Shown here: positions 18,077 to 26,358 of the stretch, piece by piece | How the letters are laid out: each line of letters begins with the position of its first letter | Position numbering within the stretch: position 1 is the stretch's first letter | Source of the DNA: Flavobacteriales bacterium 34_180_T64 | Lineage (GTDB): Bacteria > Bacteroidota > Bacteroidia > Flavobacteriales > Flavobacteriaceae | DNA: 64,000 bases | Reading direction: 5' to 3' | Assembly: GCA_002162765.1 (NCBI GenBank) | Contig: MAAR01000005.1 | Coordinates: forward strand, 1-64,000 | Translations under genes and position numbers: made by a program | The notes under the pieces: model-generated | The model's input: the letters and a program-made list of their open reading frames with translations, nothing else | The model's database searches: none | What the model was told of the DNA's origin: nothing

Positions 18077-18487
18077 TTATTCTACCACTGGGACTTCAAC
18101 TATATAATATAAGTCATTTCCATTCTCATCTTCTCCTTGCCAAAATCTAAATACATAGGTTCCATTATTGTTAACTATAAAATCAAATGAAACCTCTTCT
18201 GAAATTGATGTTTGTGCGCAATCTTGATTCGTATAAATGGTTGAGATTACAGCAATAGTCCTTTGATTTAATTCACTTACGTAATAAAAATCACTAAACA
18301 CATGACATCCAGATGGTTTATTATAGGTTACATAAATTGTGTAGACTTCACCTAATACAAATTCATTTGGCATGTCAACACTTTCAATGGGTAATATCTC
18401 ATACTCAAATGTCCGATTGTTGTCATCATTAATAGAACATGAAATTAACGACGCCAATAAAACCAATAGAAACACTACTTTTTTCAT
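18077..18487 (-). CDS. Lipoprotein of the ECF sigma operon
   Basis: A 136-residue predicted lipoprotein with lipobox SLISC (Cys17) and an all-beta-looking mature part with two further cysteines (SGCHVF and NQDCAQT) that could form a disulfide. I recognise no domain. It is the first gene of the operon with the sigma factor and the barrel fusion, and is preceded by the two-part promoter motif shared with the 30-codon ORF beyond recA. It may be an envelope sensor or a target of the response. Confidence 0.72.
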   Translation of the reverse strand: MKKVVFLLVLLASLISCSINDDNNRTFEYEILPIESVDMPNEFVLGEVYTIYVTYNKPSGCHVFSDFYYVSELNQRTIAVISTIYTNQDCAQTSISEEVSFDFIVNNNGTYVFRFWQGEDENGNDLYYIVEVPVVE

Positions 18488-18505
18488 ACATTATTTAGTT
18501 TGGTA

Positions 18506-18552
18506 TACACCTTTACATGGTGTAGATGCAGAATTCGTACAAAGGTTGCGTC
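18506..18552 (-). promoter_or_regulatory. Candidate ECF sigma promoter, operon copy, with overlapping inverted repeat
   Basis: On the minus strand TGACGCAACCTTT (18553-18541), ten bases, then TGCATCTAC (18530-18522). The AAC core of the upstream box and the spacing resemble ECF -35 and -10 elements. The same two blocks at the same spacing occur at 19665-19696 on the plus strand. An inverted repeat TACACC/GGTGTA (18506-18524) overlaps the downstream box and could be an operator. The ATG follows 34 nt after the -10-like box. Confidence 0.7.
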
Positions 18553-18555
18553 AAA

Positions 18556-18590
18556 AACAAAAAAAAATCCCTTTTGAAAGGGATTTTTTT
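18556..18590 (-). terminator. recA terminator
   Basis: ATCCCTTT (18567-18574) pairs with AAAGGGAT (18577-18584), flanked by A- and T-tracts. Read on the minus strand it ends in a long T-run just after the recA stop codon. Confidence 0.88.
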
Positions 18591-18592
18591 TA

Positions 18593-19597
18593 TTATGAAT
18601 TTTCTTTTACTGAAGTTCTTACCTTTTCTTCTAGTTCATCCATGAGTTCAGGATTGTCTTTTATCAGTGCTTTAACAGCATCTCGCCCTTGACCCAGTTT
18701 AGTATCCATATAGCTAAACCATGAACCACTTTTTTTAATAATTTCATGTTCAACGCCAATATCTAATATTTCTCCAACTTTAGATATCCCTTCACCATAC
18801 ATAATGTCAAACTCAGCTAGTTTAAATGGAGGAGCAACTTTGTTTTTTACAACTTTTACACGTGTTTTATTACCGACTACATTTCCATCTGTTTCTTTAA
18901 TTTGAGTAGAACGTCTAATGTCTAATCTCACAGAGGCATAAAATTTAAGCGCATTTCCACCAGTAGTAGTTTCAGGATTTCCAAACATCACACCAATTTT
19001 CTCACGTAATTGATTTATAAATATAACGGTACAATTAGTTTTGCTAATTGATCCTGTAAGTTTTCTAAGTGCTTGTGACATTAATCGCGCATGTAATCCC
19101 ATTTTAGAATCACCCATTTCTCCTTCAATTTCACTTTTAGGAGTTAAAGCAGCTACAGAGTCAATTACAACAATATCAATAGCTCCAGAACGGATTAAGT
19201 TATCAGTAATTTCAAGAGCTTGTTCTCCATTATCAGGTTGGGAAATAATCAAATTATCAATATCCACGCCTAATTTTTCAGCATAAAATCTATCAAATGC
19301 ATGTTCGGCATCAATAAATGCTGCTATGCCTCCAGCCTTTTGAGCTTCGGCAATTGCATGTAGCGTTAAGGTTGTTTTTCCAGAAGATTCTGGACCGTAT
19401 ATTTCAACGACTCTTCCTCTTGGATATCCACCAACTCCTAAGGCGATATCTAAGCCTAATGATCCTGACGAGATGGCCTCTACATCAACCACGGCTTGAT
19501 CACTCATTTTCATTACAGTACCTTTCCCGTAAGCCTTATCTAATTTATCTAATGTAAGCTTTAAAGCTTTTAATTTTGCGTCTTTTTCACTACTCAT
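18593..19597 (-). CDS. recA: Recombinase RecA
   Basis: Homologous-recombination and SOS ATPase, 334 residues. Walker A is GPESSGKTT (68-76), Walker B lies in [13 protein letters not shown], and the DNA-binding loop region is [20 protein letters not shown]. Length is normal, with a short acidic C-terminal tail. It has its own terminator and is flanked by the two copies of the ECF-type promoter motif, both pointing away from it. Proximity to dprA (5 kb) is notable but they are not in one operon. Confidence 0.98.
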   Translation of the reverse strand: MSSEKDAKLKALKLTLDKLDKAYGKGTVMKMSDQAVVDVEAISSGSLGLDIALGVGGYPRGRVVEIYGPESSGKTTLTLHAIAEAQKAGGIAAFIDAEHAFDRFYAEKLGVDIDNLIISQPDNGEQALEITDNLIRSGAIDIVVIDSVAALTPKSEIEGEMGDSKMGLHARLMSQALRKLTGSISKTNCTVIFINQLREKIGVMFGNPETTTGGNALKFYASVRLDIRRSTQIKETDGNVVGNKTRVKVVKNKVAPPFKLAEFDIMYGEGISKVGEILDIGVEHEIIKKSGSWFSYMDTKLGQGRDAVKALIKDNPELMDELEEKVRTSVKENS

Positions 19598-19664
19598 TTC
19601 AATGTCAATTTAATTATTCGATAGGTCAGCTAAAATACGATATCTTTTAATCTTTTCAATATTC

Positions 19665-19696
19665 TGACGCAACCTTTTTGCACTTTTTGCATCTAC
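19665..19696 (+). promoter_or_regulatory. Candidate ECF sigma promoter, small-ORF copy
   Basis: TGACGCAACCTTT (19665-19677), ten bases, then TGCATCTAC (19688-19696). Both blocks and the spacer length are identical to the copy upstream of the lipoprotein-sigma operon on the other strand. The ATG of a 30-codon ORF follows 24 nt downstream. Confidence 0.7.
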
Positions 19697-19720
19697 TAAA
19701 TAACTAAGGGAAATCTTGCT

Positions 19721-19813
19721 ATGAAATTCTTTAAAAGAACCATTTTAAACAATGCATTAGGTGTTTCAATTGCTGTAAATATTAACAGTAATTGTAAAGC
19801 CGATGGTGGATAA
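19721..19813 (+). CDS. Small ORF, 30-residue peptide, unknown
   Basis: A short frame starting MKFFKRTILNNALGV and ending SNCKADGG. It has a basic start, a weakly hydrophobic middle, one Cys (position 25) and a Gly-Gly end. It is the only ORF in an otherwise empty 373-nt gap between recA and trhO. It is supported by a promoter-like motif 24 nt upstream and a strong terminator 53 nt downstream of its stop. The function is unknown. The transcript could instead act as a small RNA. Confidence 0.55.
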   Translation: MKFFKRTILNNALGVSIAVNINSNCKADGG

Positions 19814-19859
19814 CTCGTTTTTTTTTATTTAGAAGAATAAAAATATTAATAACGAGTTA
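19811..19859 (+). ncRNA. Nested stem-loop overlapping the small-ORF stop codon
   Basis: TAACTCGTT (19811-19819), whose first three bases are the stop codon, pairs with AACGAGTTA (19851-19859). Inside it TTTTTATT (19822-19829) pairs with AATAAAAA (19836-19843). The composite fold just before the terminator suggests a structured 3' UTR or a small RNA. Confidence 0.5.
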
Positions 19860-19865
19860 GTCCTC

Positions 19866-19899
19866 AAAAAGCGCTTTAGTCATAACTAAAGCGCTTTTT
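19866..19899 (+). terminator. Strong terminator of the small transcription unit
   Basis: AAAAAGCGCTTTAGT (19866-19880) and ACTAAAGCGCTTTTT (19885-19899) form a perfect 15-bp stem with a 4-nt loop and T-rich end. The only plus-strand unit it can serve is the 30-codon ORF, because recA runs the other way. Confidence 0.9.
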
Positions 19900-19925
19900 A
19901 ATTTAAAACAATCTGCAATTTTATT

Positions 19926-19933
19926 TATCTTTG
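19926..19933 (+). promoter_or_regulatory. TAnnTTTG promoter element of trhO
   Basis: TATCTTTG, 37 nt upstream of the trhO ATG. It matches the Bacteroidota -7 consensus. No clear -33 TTG. Confidence 0.5.
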
Positions 19934-19970
19934 CCCAAAATATTCTTTAATCTTATAAAATTAGTATAGC

Positions 19971-21002
19971 ATGCAACTGTACAATAACTTAAGTAATAAA
20001 GAAAGAGCTGAATTAATTGAAAAAGCGGGAAAAGACCGTTTGACTATCTCTTTCTATAAATATGCAAATATCGGAAACACCGATATTTTTAGAAACCATA
20101 TGTTTCTTGCTTGGGACGAATTGGAAGTACTTGGAAGAATCTATGTCGCCAAAGAAGGCATAAATGCACAATTATCGGTTCCTGCAGATAATTTTCAACA
20201 ATTTAAATCGCATTTAGATACCATCACATTTTTAGAGAATGTAAGATTAAACATTGCCGTTGAGCATGACAATTTTGCGTTCTTAAAACTAAAAGTGAAG
20301 GTTAGAAACAAAATTGTTGCTGATGGTTTAAACGATGATACTTTTGACGTGACCAATAAAGGGGTTCATGTCGAAGCAGAACAATTCAATCAATTGATTG
20401 AAGATGAAAACACAGTGCTCGTTGATATGCGCAATCATTATGAAAGTGAAATAGGACATTTTAAAAATGCGATAACTCCAGATGTTGATACATTTAGAGA
20501 GTCCTTAGATTTAATAGAAGAAGATCTTAAAACTCATAAAGAGGATAAGAATCTGGTAATGTATTGTACTGGTGGTATTCGATGTGAAAAGGCAAGTGCT
20601 TATTATAAACATAAAGGATTTAAAAACGTGTATCAACTCGAAGGCGGAATCATAAATTATGTGCGCCAAATCAATGAAAAAGGTTTAGAAAATAAATTTT
20701 TGGGAAAAAACTTTGTGTTTGACGAAAGACGCTCTGAACGTATTTCTGAAGACGTTATTTCAAATTGTCACCAATGTGGAAATCCAGCAGACTTGCACAC
20801 CAATTGCACGAATGAAGCCTGCCATTTATTATTTATTCAATGTAATGCCTGTAAAGAAAAAATGGAAAATTGTTGCTCTTCAAATTGTATGGAAATTAAT
20901 AAATTATCTTATGAGGAACAAAAAACATTACGTAGAGGCCAAGGGAATAGTAATGATATTTTCAAAAAAGGACGCTCACATTCTTTAACTTTCAAGAAAT
21001 AG
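19971..21002 (+). CDS. trhO: tRNA uridine(34) hydroxylase TrhO
   Basis: A 343-residue rhodanese-family enzyme (formerly YceA) that hydroxylates U34 of certain tRNAs in an O2-dependent route to 5-hydroxyuridine. It has an N-terminal acylphosphatase-like domain, a rhodanese domain with catalytic Cys199 in YCTGGIRCEKA, and a Cys-rich C-terminal segment (CHQCGNPADLHTNC and more) that probably binds zinc. It is followed after 2 nt by a U32 protein of the TrhP type, which serves the alternative route to the same modification. Confidence 0.92.
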   Translation: MQLYNNLSNKERAELIEKAGKDRLTISFYKYANIGNTDIFRNHMFLAWDELEVLGRIYVAKEGINAQLSVPADNFQQFKSHLDTITFLENVRLNIAVEHDNFAFLKLKVKVRNKIVADGLNDDTFDVTNKGVHVEAEQFNQLIEDENTVLVDMRNHYESEIGHFKNAITPDVDTFRESLDLIEEDLKTHKEDKNLVMYCTGGIRCEKASAYYKHKGFKNVYQLEGGIINYVRQINEKGLENKFLGKNFVFDERRSERISEDVISNCHQCGNPADLHTNCTNEACHLLFIQCNACKEKMENCCSSNCMEINKLSYEEQKTLRRGQGNSNDIFKKGRSHSLTFKK

Positions 21003-21004
21003 TT

Positions 21005-22249
21005 ATGCAGACAATAGAATTAATGGCGCCAGCAGGAAATTTTGAGTCGCTTCAAGCCGCAATTGATAATGGTGCTGATTCGATATATTTTGGCGTTGAG
21101 CAATTAAATATGAGAGCAAGAGCATCTATAAATTTCACTTTAGATGATTTGCCTGAAATATCGAGACGTTGCGAATCGAAAAATGTTCGTACTTACCTAA
21201 CCTTAAACACGATTATCTACGATCATGATTTATCAATCGTTAAAACACTAATAAAAAAAGCAAAGGAAGCAAAGATTACAGCTATTATTGCAATGGATCA
21301 AGCGGTCATTGCTATTGCTAAAGAAGCTGGGATGGAAGTTCATATTTCTACTCAGATTAATGTAACCAATATCGAGACGGTTAAGTTTTATGCGATGTTT
21401 GCAGACACAATGGTTTTAAGTCGTGAACTTAGCTTACGCCAAGTAAAAAAAATCACCGAGCAGATAGACAAAGAACAAATTAAAGGTCCGTCTGGAAATC
21501 TAGTAGAAATAGAAATTTTTGGACATGGCGCACTTTGCATGGCTGTATCTGGTAAATGCTACATGAGTCTTCATGCATATAATTCTTCAGCAAATAGAGG
21601 CGCTTGTAAACAAAATTGCAGGAAAAAGTATACGGTTATTGATCAAGAAACAGGTATAGAGATGGAGTTAGATAATGAATATATCATGTCTCCAAAAGAT
21701 CTTTGTACAATCGACTTTTTGGATCAAGTTGTAGACTCTGGGATAAAAGTCTTAAAAATTGAAGGACGTGGAAGGGCTCCTGAATATGTTGCAAATGTTA
21801 TAAAATGTTACCGCGATGGTATAGATAGTATTGCAGAAGGGACTTATAGCAAAGAAAAAGTTATTTCATGGATGCAAGAACTAGAAAAAGTTTACAACCG
21901 TGGGTTTTGGAGTGGGTATTATCTCGGACAAAAACTTGGAGAATGGAGTAAAGGATCTGGATCTCACGCTACACAAAAAAAAGTATATCTTGGAAAAGGC
22001 ATACATTATTATCCAAAAGCTAAAATAGGAGAGTTTAAAATTGAAGCTTATGATTTAGGAATTGGTGACACTATTTTAATTACAGGCACTACGACTGGTG
22101 CTAAGGAAATGAATGTTTCAGAAATGTTTGTGAATGATTTAAAATTGGATAAAGCCACTAAAGGTGATTCCGTGACTATTCCATTAGATTTTAGAGTACG
22201 TCCTAAGGATAAGCTTTATAAAATTGTTGAAAATAAAGTAGAAGTATAA
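21005..22249 (+). CDS. Peptidase U32 family protein, TrhP-like tRNA hydroxylation factor
   Basis: A 414-residue U32-family protein. Despite the family name, E. coli TrhP (YegQ) is not a protease in its known role but an Fe-S protein for prephenate-dependent tRNA U34 hydroxylation. The signature ELMAPAGNFESLQAAIDNGADSIYFG opens it, and EIFGHGALCMAVSGKCYMS followed by GACKQNCRKKY supplies four cysteines in the pattern expected to hold a [4Fe-4S] cluster. It lies between trhO and a ferredoxin, overlapping the latter (TAATG). Other U32 proteins act in 23S rRNA or ubiquinone hydroxylation, so the exact substrate is inferred from context. Confidence 0.85.
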   Translation: MQTIELMAPAGNFESLQAAIDNGADSIYFGVEQLNMRARASINFTLDDLPEISRRCESKNVRTYLTLNTIIYDHDLSIVKTLIKKAKEAKITAIIAMDQAVIAIAKEAGMEVHISTQINVTNIETVKFYAMFADTMVLSRELSLRQVKKITEQIDKEQIKGPSGNLVEIEIFGHGALCMAVSGKCYMSLHAYNSSANRGACKQNCRKKYTVIDQETGIEMELDNEYIMSPKDLCTIDFLDQVVDSGIKVLKIEGRGRAPEYVANVIKCYRDGIDSIAEGTYSKEKVISWMQELEKVYNRGFWSGYYLGQKLGEWSKGSGSHATQKKVYLGKGIHYYPKAKIGEFKIEAYDLGIGDTILITGTTTGAKEMNVSEMFVNDLKLDKATKGDSVTIPLDFRVRPKDKLYKIVENKVEV

Positions 22250-22479
22250 TGGTAATTGTTACATTACAACGGCAAAAATGTATTGGCTGTAATTACTGTG
22301 TAGAAATGGCGCCAAATCAATTCCAAATGTCTAAGAAAGACGGTAAAACAGTGCTGCTACGTGCTGTAAACAAAAAAGGGTTTTATACAATGAGGTCAGG
22401 CAACGAATTGATTTATGATGAATGTGAATTGGCTGCAAAATCTTGTCCTGTTAATATCATTAATGTTAAAAGAAATTAG
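22249..22479 (+). CDS. Ferredoxin, 4Fe-4S type
   Basis: A 76-residue ferredoxin with CIGCNYC (Cys11, 14, 17) and a distal CP (Cys66), the ligand pattern of a single [4Fe-4S] cluster. Cys59 is extra. It overlaps the U32 gene by one base (TAATG), so it is probably the electron donor of that Fe-S hydroxylation factor or of the radical SAM enzyme 10 nt downstream. Confidence 0.88.
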   Translation: MVIVTLQRQKCIGCNYCVEMAPNQFQMSKKDGKTVLLRAVNKKGFYTMRSGNELIYDECELAAKSCPVNIINVKRN

Positions 22480-22489
22480 TATTCAATAA

Positions 22490-23494
22490 ATGAACGTTTA
22501 CAAACTGTTACAATTAAATAGACGCATCAAAAGTCATAGAGTAAAATTTCTAGGCCTTTATCTATTACATAAATTTAACAAACGTTATTTGGCAGTTAAT
22601 TTAGATCCTGTAATGGCTTGTAACTTACGTTGTAAGATGTGTTACTTTACAGATGAAGATTATGTAAAAACATTAAAAGGTCAGTTTAAAGATGAAGAGT
22701 TAAACTTAGTAGCAAAAGCTATTTTTAGTCGTGCTTTAAAACTTCAAATTGGATGTGGAACGGAGCCAACATTATACAAGAATTTGGTAAAGATTGTCGA
22801 GCTAGGGAAACAATACAAAGTGCCTTACATTTCATTAACTACGAATGCTAATCTATTAAATGAAGAAAAAATTGAAGCCCTTTTAAAAGCAGGTTTAAAT
22901 GAATTCACGATTTCGTTGCATGGAGTAACTAAAGAAAGTTATGAGAATTTCATGAAGAAAGCGAGTTATGAAAAGTTTCAAAACGCTTTTGAAGCTTTTG
23001 CTAAATTGAAATCAAAATACAATTTTAAAGTCAGAATAAACTACACGTTCAACAAGGATAATTTTTACGAATTGAAAGACTTCTTCAAGCACTTTGATGC
23101 TAAAAGTTTTGACATTCTTCAAATACGTCCAATTCAAAAAATCGGGAACACAGAATATAGTGATTTTGATATTTCTACTTTAGAACCAGATTACCCAATT
23201 TTGATTCAAACAATTAGGAAGACATGCAAATCGAATAATATCATTTTAATGGCGCCCGAAACCATTGGTAGTCTTAATTCTGAAAACCAATCAAGTTTTA
23301 TATTTGATTATACGTTTTGTTATATTTCGCCAAATAAATTCTGGAAAGAAGGATTCAATTGGAGAGAAGAGCATTTCAATGCGTTTTCAAAACGGATTAA
23401 CTGGAGTCAAGAACTTTTCTCAAATGTTTTTAAATCTAAAACACACCTCAAATCATTATCTAATAAGTTGAACTACGAAATTGAGTTTAATTAG
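22490..23494 (+). CDS. Radical SAM protein
   Basis: A 334-residue radical SAM enzyme. The cluster-binding CxxxCxxC is CNLRCKMC at about residues 44-51, preceded by LDPVMA, with a following glycine-rich GCGTEPTLY and the strand FTISLHGVTKESY. No C-terminal SPASM cysteine set is seen. The substrate is unknown. Its place at the end of the trhO-U32-ferredoxin operon suggests an RNA or cofactor role, but radical SAM enzymes with this core act on many molecules, including peptides and lipids. Confidence 0.82.
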   Translation: MNVYKLLQLNRRIKSHRVKFLGLYLLHKFNKRYLAVNLDPVMACNLRCKMCYFTDEDYVKTLKGQFKDEELNLVAKAIFSRALKLQIGCGTEPTLYKNLVKIVELGKQYKVPYISLTTNANLLNEEKIEALLKAGLNEFTISLHGVTKESYENFMKKASYEKFQNAFEAFAKLKSKYNFKVRINYTFNKDNFYELKDFFKHFDAKSFDILQIRPIQKIGNTEYSDFDISTLEPDYPILIQTIRKTCKSNNIILMAPETIGSLNSENQSSFIFDYTFCYISPNKFWKEGFNWREEHFNAFSKRINWSQELFSNVFKSKTHLKSLSNKLNYEIEFN

Positions 23495-23501
23495 ATTCTC
23501 A

Positions 23502-24911
23502 CTATTTTTTAATTAGTTTAATTATTTTCATTTGATTAGAATCACTTTCGAGAATTAAGAAATACATTCCATTCGAAACAGATCTAAGACTTAAAGATTC
23601 TATTGATTCATATGGACTATGTATTGTTTTTATAAGCTTTCCTGAAATGTCCATAATTGTTGCATTTGAAATAAAACTTTGAGATGAAATGTTAATCACA
23701 TCTTTAAAAGGATTTGGATATATTGAAGTGGCGTTAAAATTCAGTTCATCAATTCCTAAATTACCTTCAACAGTAAAGGGATGGGTTACGGTTTGACCTT
23801 GATAAGTAGCTTGCCATTTCCATTCGCCATCAACATTAAACACATTGGTGTTACTCCAATACCACCAAGATGCGGTATAGTCAGCAGTTAAATTAAAGTT
23901 CCAGTCATATAATATAGAATTATCTGGTCTTATAATTTTAAGATTTACATTAGTCCCACTGGCTTGATCTCGTAAATACAATCCAAAATAGATAGTGTCG
24001 GAGAAATTAAAAAGATCACTTTCATTAGTGGTTTCTGTGGTTGGGCATGTTGGAAAAACAGGCGGGGCATTATGTGTTAACACCGCATTTATATTAGGAT
24101 TGGAATACGGTTTTTGAGATTGCCACCACGAATCTCCATTTAGACTATTACATGTTCCAGAATAAGGATCTATCAATTGCGCAAAAGAATTATCTTCATA
24201 GATCTCAAAATGTAAATGTGGCCCCGTAGAATTTCCAGAACTCCCAATAATTCCTAAATATTCGCCTTGTGTTACAGATTCACCTACGTTTTTTGTAGTC
24301 AGGGACCCACTTTTCATATGCCCATACCAAGCTATACTTCCATCACTATGTTGAATATAGACTGCGTTCCATTGATTATTATTGAAACCGCAGCTTCTGT
24401 CAAATTGTCCATCACTTTTGGAAATTATTTGACCCGAGGCACCAGCAATAATTTCAGCTTCATCATTATCCATTAGTTTCCAAGAAAAAGGCCAAGTAAA
24501 GATATCTATGCCTTGATGATTATATCCAGAATTAGTGTCGTATGTTCTTGTTCCACAATTATAATCGGTAAGCTGGTTTGGATATGCTGTATTATGATCG
24601 ACATAATTTGATATTGACCAGACATCGTTATAGGAAACGCCAGCAGCTTTTTGAACAGGCCAAATAAATGAAGCATGTGATCCTCTTGATACAATCTCGG
24701 GTTCAATCCATTTATTTTGGACTTTCAGTTGCTCAACGTTATTTTGTAAACGTGATTTAATATTCGCTCTTTGCAGGTTGGTTAAACAAGGATACTTATT
24801 CACATTATAAACAAACTCTCCTCCCAAAGGAGTGAAATCAGAATTTTGTGCTTGAATTGAACTTGAATAGAATAGAATAAAAAAGAACAGAAGCGAAATT
24901 TTAGATATCAT
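23502..24911 (-). CDS. Secreted M23 metallopeptidase with T9SS sorting domain
   Basis: A 469-residue exported peptidase. After a signal peptide ending IQAQ comes an M23 domain with intact zinc residues: HQGID (first His and Asp) and HLHFEIYED (HxH). A beta-rich domain follows and the last ~80 residues are a type A T9SS sorting domain (SIYPNPFKDVINISS ... SNGMYFLILES), so it should cross the outer membrane through T9SS. Peptidoglycan cross-links of other bacteria are the likely target, in contrast to the degenerate M23 domain of the EnvC-like protein. The start at 24911 is preferred over an ATG 30 nt upstream for signal-peptide quality. Confidence 0.88.
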   Translation of the reverse strand: MISKISLLFFFILFYSSSIQAQNSDFTPLGGEFVYNVNKYPCLTNLQRANIKSRLQNNVEQLKVQNKWIEPEIVSRGSHASFIWPVQKAAGVSYNDVWSISNYVDHNTAYPNQLTDYNCGTRTYDTNSGYNHQGIDIFTWPFSWKLMDNDEAEIIAGASGQIISKSDGQFDRSCGFNNNQWNAVYIQHSDGSIAWYGHMKSGSLTTKNVGESVTQGEYLGIIGSSGNSTGPHLHFEIYEDNSFAQLIDPYSGTCNSLNGDSWWQSQKPYSNPNINAVLTHNAPPVFPTCPTTETTNESDLFNFSDTIYFGLYLRDQASGTNVNLKIIRPDNSILYDWNFNLTADYTASWWYWSNTNVFNVDGEWKWQATYQGQTVTHPFTVEGNLGIDELNFNATSIYPNPFKDVINISSQSFISNATIMDISGKLIKTIHSPYESIESLSLRSVSNGMYFLILESDSNQMKIIKLIKK

Positions 24912-25182
24912 AATTAATAGCTTTAAAATGTTAAGAATCATTATTATTTAATATTGAAACTATAAAGAAAATAACCGATATTATATGCAAAGGGAGACAA
25001 CAAGATACAAAAATAATATCATAAACATTTATTAATCAGCGTATTGAATTCCGTTCTGATTTTAATATTAAGACCTATTACTATTTAAATATACTTAATA
25101 AATAATCTTATCTTTACACATCAAAAATTTAGTTATTAATCTCCTTCGTTAATTCATGTTAACGATTTATATATAAAGTCAT

Positions 25183-26358
25183 ATGAGCTGTAAAAGTTGC
25201 TCTACTGGAAAAGATGGCCAACCTAAAGGCTGTAAAAGCAATGGAACTTGTGGTACAGACAGTTGTAATAAATTAACTGTTTTCGATTGGTTAGCCAATA
25301 TGTCCTTGCCAGCAGGTGAAGAACCGTTTAAAGGTATTGAAGTCCGTTTTAAAAATGGAAGAAAACAGTACTACAAAAACATAGAAAATTTATCATTAAG
25401 CATTGGAGATGTTGTGGCAACACAAGCACAATCTGGACACGATATTGGTATGGTTACACTTTCTGGTGAACTCGTAAGGGTACAAATGAAACGGAAAAAA
25501 GTAAATATTGAAAATGAAGAGGATGTGCTTAAAATTTATAGAAAAGCAAATCAAAAAGATATCGATATTTGGTCTGCCGCACGTGATAAAGAAGAAAGCA
25601 TGAAAGTTAAGGCACGTCAATTTGCCATCGACTTAAAATTGCAAATGAAAATCTCAGATATTGAATATCAAGGAGATGCCAGTAAAGCGACATTCTATTA
25701 TACCGCAGAAGAACGTGTTGATTTTAGAGAATTGATTAAGTTGTTTGCTAAGGAATTTCGAACACGAATTGAAATGAAGCAAGTTGGTTTTAGGCAAGAA
25801 GCCGCAAGATTAGGAGGAATAGGTTCTTGCGGAAGAGAATTATGCTGCTCTACTTGGCTTACAGATTTTAGATCAGTGAGCACATCTGCAGCGCGTTATC
25901 AGCAATTATCTTTGAATCCATTAAAGTTAGCTGGCCAATGTGGAAAACTCAAATGCTGTTTGAATTATGAATTGGATGCTTACTTGGATGCACTTAAAGA
26001 ATTTCCAAAAACAGATATAAAGCTATACACTGAAAAGGGAACAGCAGTTTGTCAGAAAACGGATATTTTTAAAGGCCATATGTGGTATGCTTATGAAGGC
26101 GAATGGATGAATTGGCATATATTAACGACTACTCAAGCAAATGAAATTATAGCTTTAAATAAGAAAAAACAAAAAGTAGCAAGTCTTGAAGAATACGCTG
26201 CAGAGTTGATTCAGGATACTAAAGTAGAATTTGAAAACGTTGTAGGTCAAGATAGTTTAACACGCTTTGATAGTCCAAAAGGCAAAAATAAACGTAGAAA
26301 TAATAGAGGGAAGCATAAAAGAAATAATAATGCACAAAAGAATGCTAAGAAAAAGTAG
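25183..26358 (+). CDS. ricT: RicT/PSP1 domain protein
   Basis: A 391-residue PSP1-family protein, homologous to B. subtilis RicT (YaaT), part of an Fe-S-containing complex that affects mRNA processing. The N terminus is Cys-rich (Cys3, 6, 17, 23, 28) and the core adds GSCGRELCCSTWL and AGQCGKLKCCLNYE, giving enough cysteines for Fe-S binding. The C-terminal tail (last ~25 residues) is very basic, with KGKNKRRNNRGKHKRNN. A weak TATCTTTA element lies at 25109-25116. The gldH reading frame starts inside its 3' end. Confidence 0.87.
   Translation: MSCKSCSTGKDGQPKGCKSNGTCGTDSCNKLTVFDWLANMSLPAGEEPFKGIEVRFKNGRKQYYKNIENLSLSIGDVVATQAQSGHDIGMVTLSGELVRVQMKRKKVNIENEEDVLKIYRKANQKDIDIWSAARDKEESMKVKARQFAIDLKLQMKISDIEYQGDASKATFYYTAEERVDFRELIKLFAKEFRTRIEMKQVGFRQEAARLGGIGSCGRELCCSTWLTDFRSVSTSAARYQQLSLNPLKLAGQCGKLKCCLNYELDAYLDALKEFPKTDIKLYTEKGTAVCQKTDIFKGHMWYAYEGEWMNWHILTTTQANEIIALNKKKQKVASLEEYAAELIQDTKVEFENVVGQDSLTRFDSPKGKNKRRNNRGKHKRNNNAQKNAKKK

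Noticed and set aside
18372-18692. 106-codon plus-strand frame
   Set aside because: Crosses the lipoprotein gene, the sigma-operon promoter motif, the recA terminator and the recA 3' end; not compatible with those features.
22249-22479. Na+-translocating or nif-type ferredoxin operon
   Set aside because: No rnf, nif or other redox complex genes around; context fits the U32 and radical SAM proteins instead.
26267-26329. Longer N terminus for gldH
   Set aside because: It would place 21 polar residues before the lipoprotein signal peptide and lies in the ricT coding sequence.
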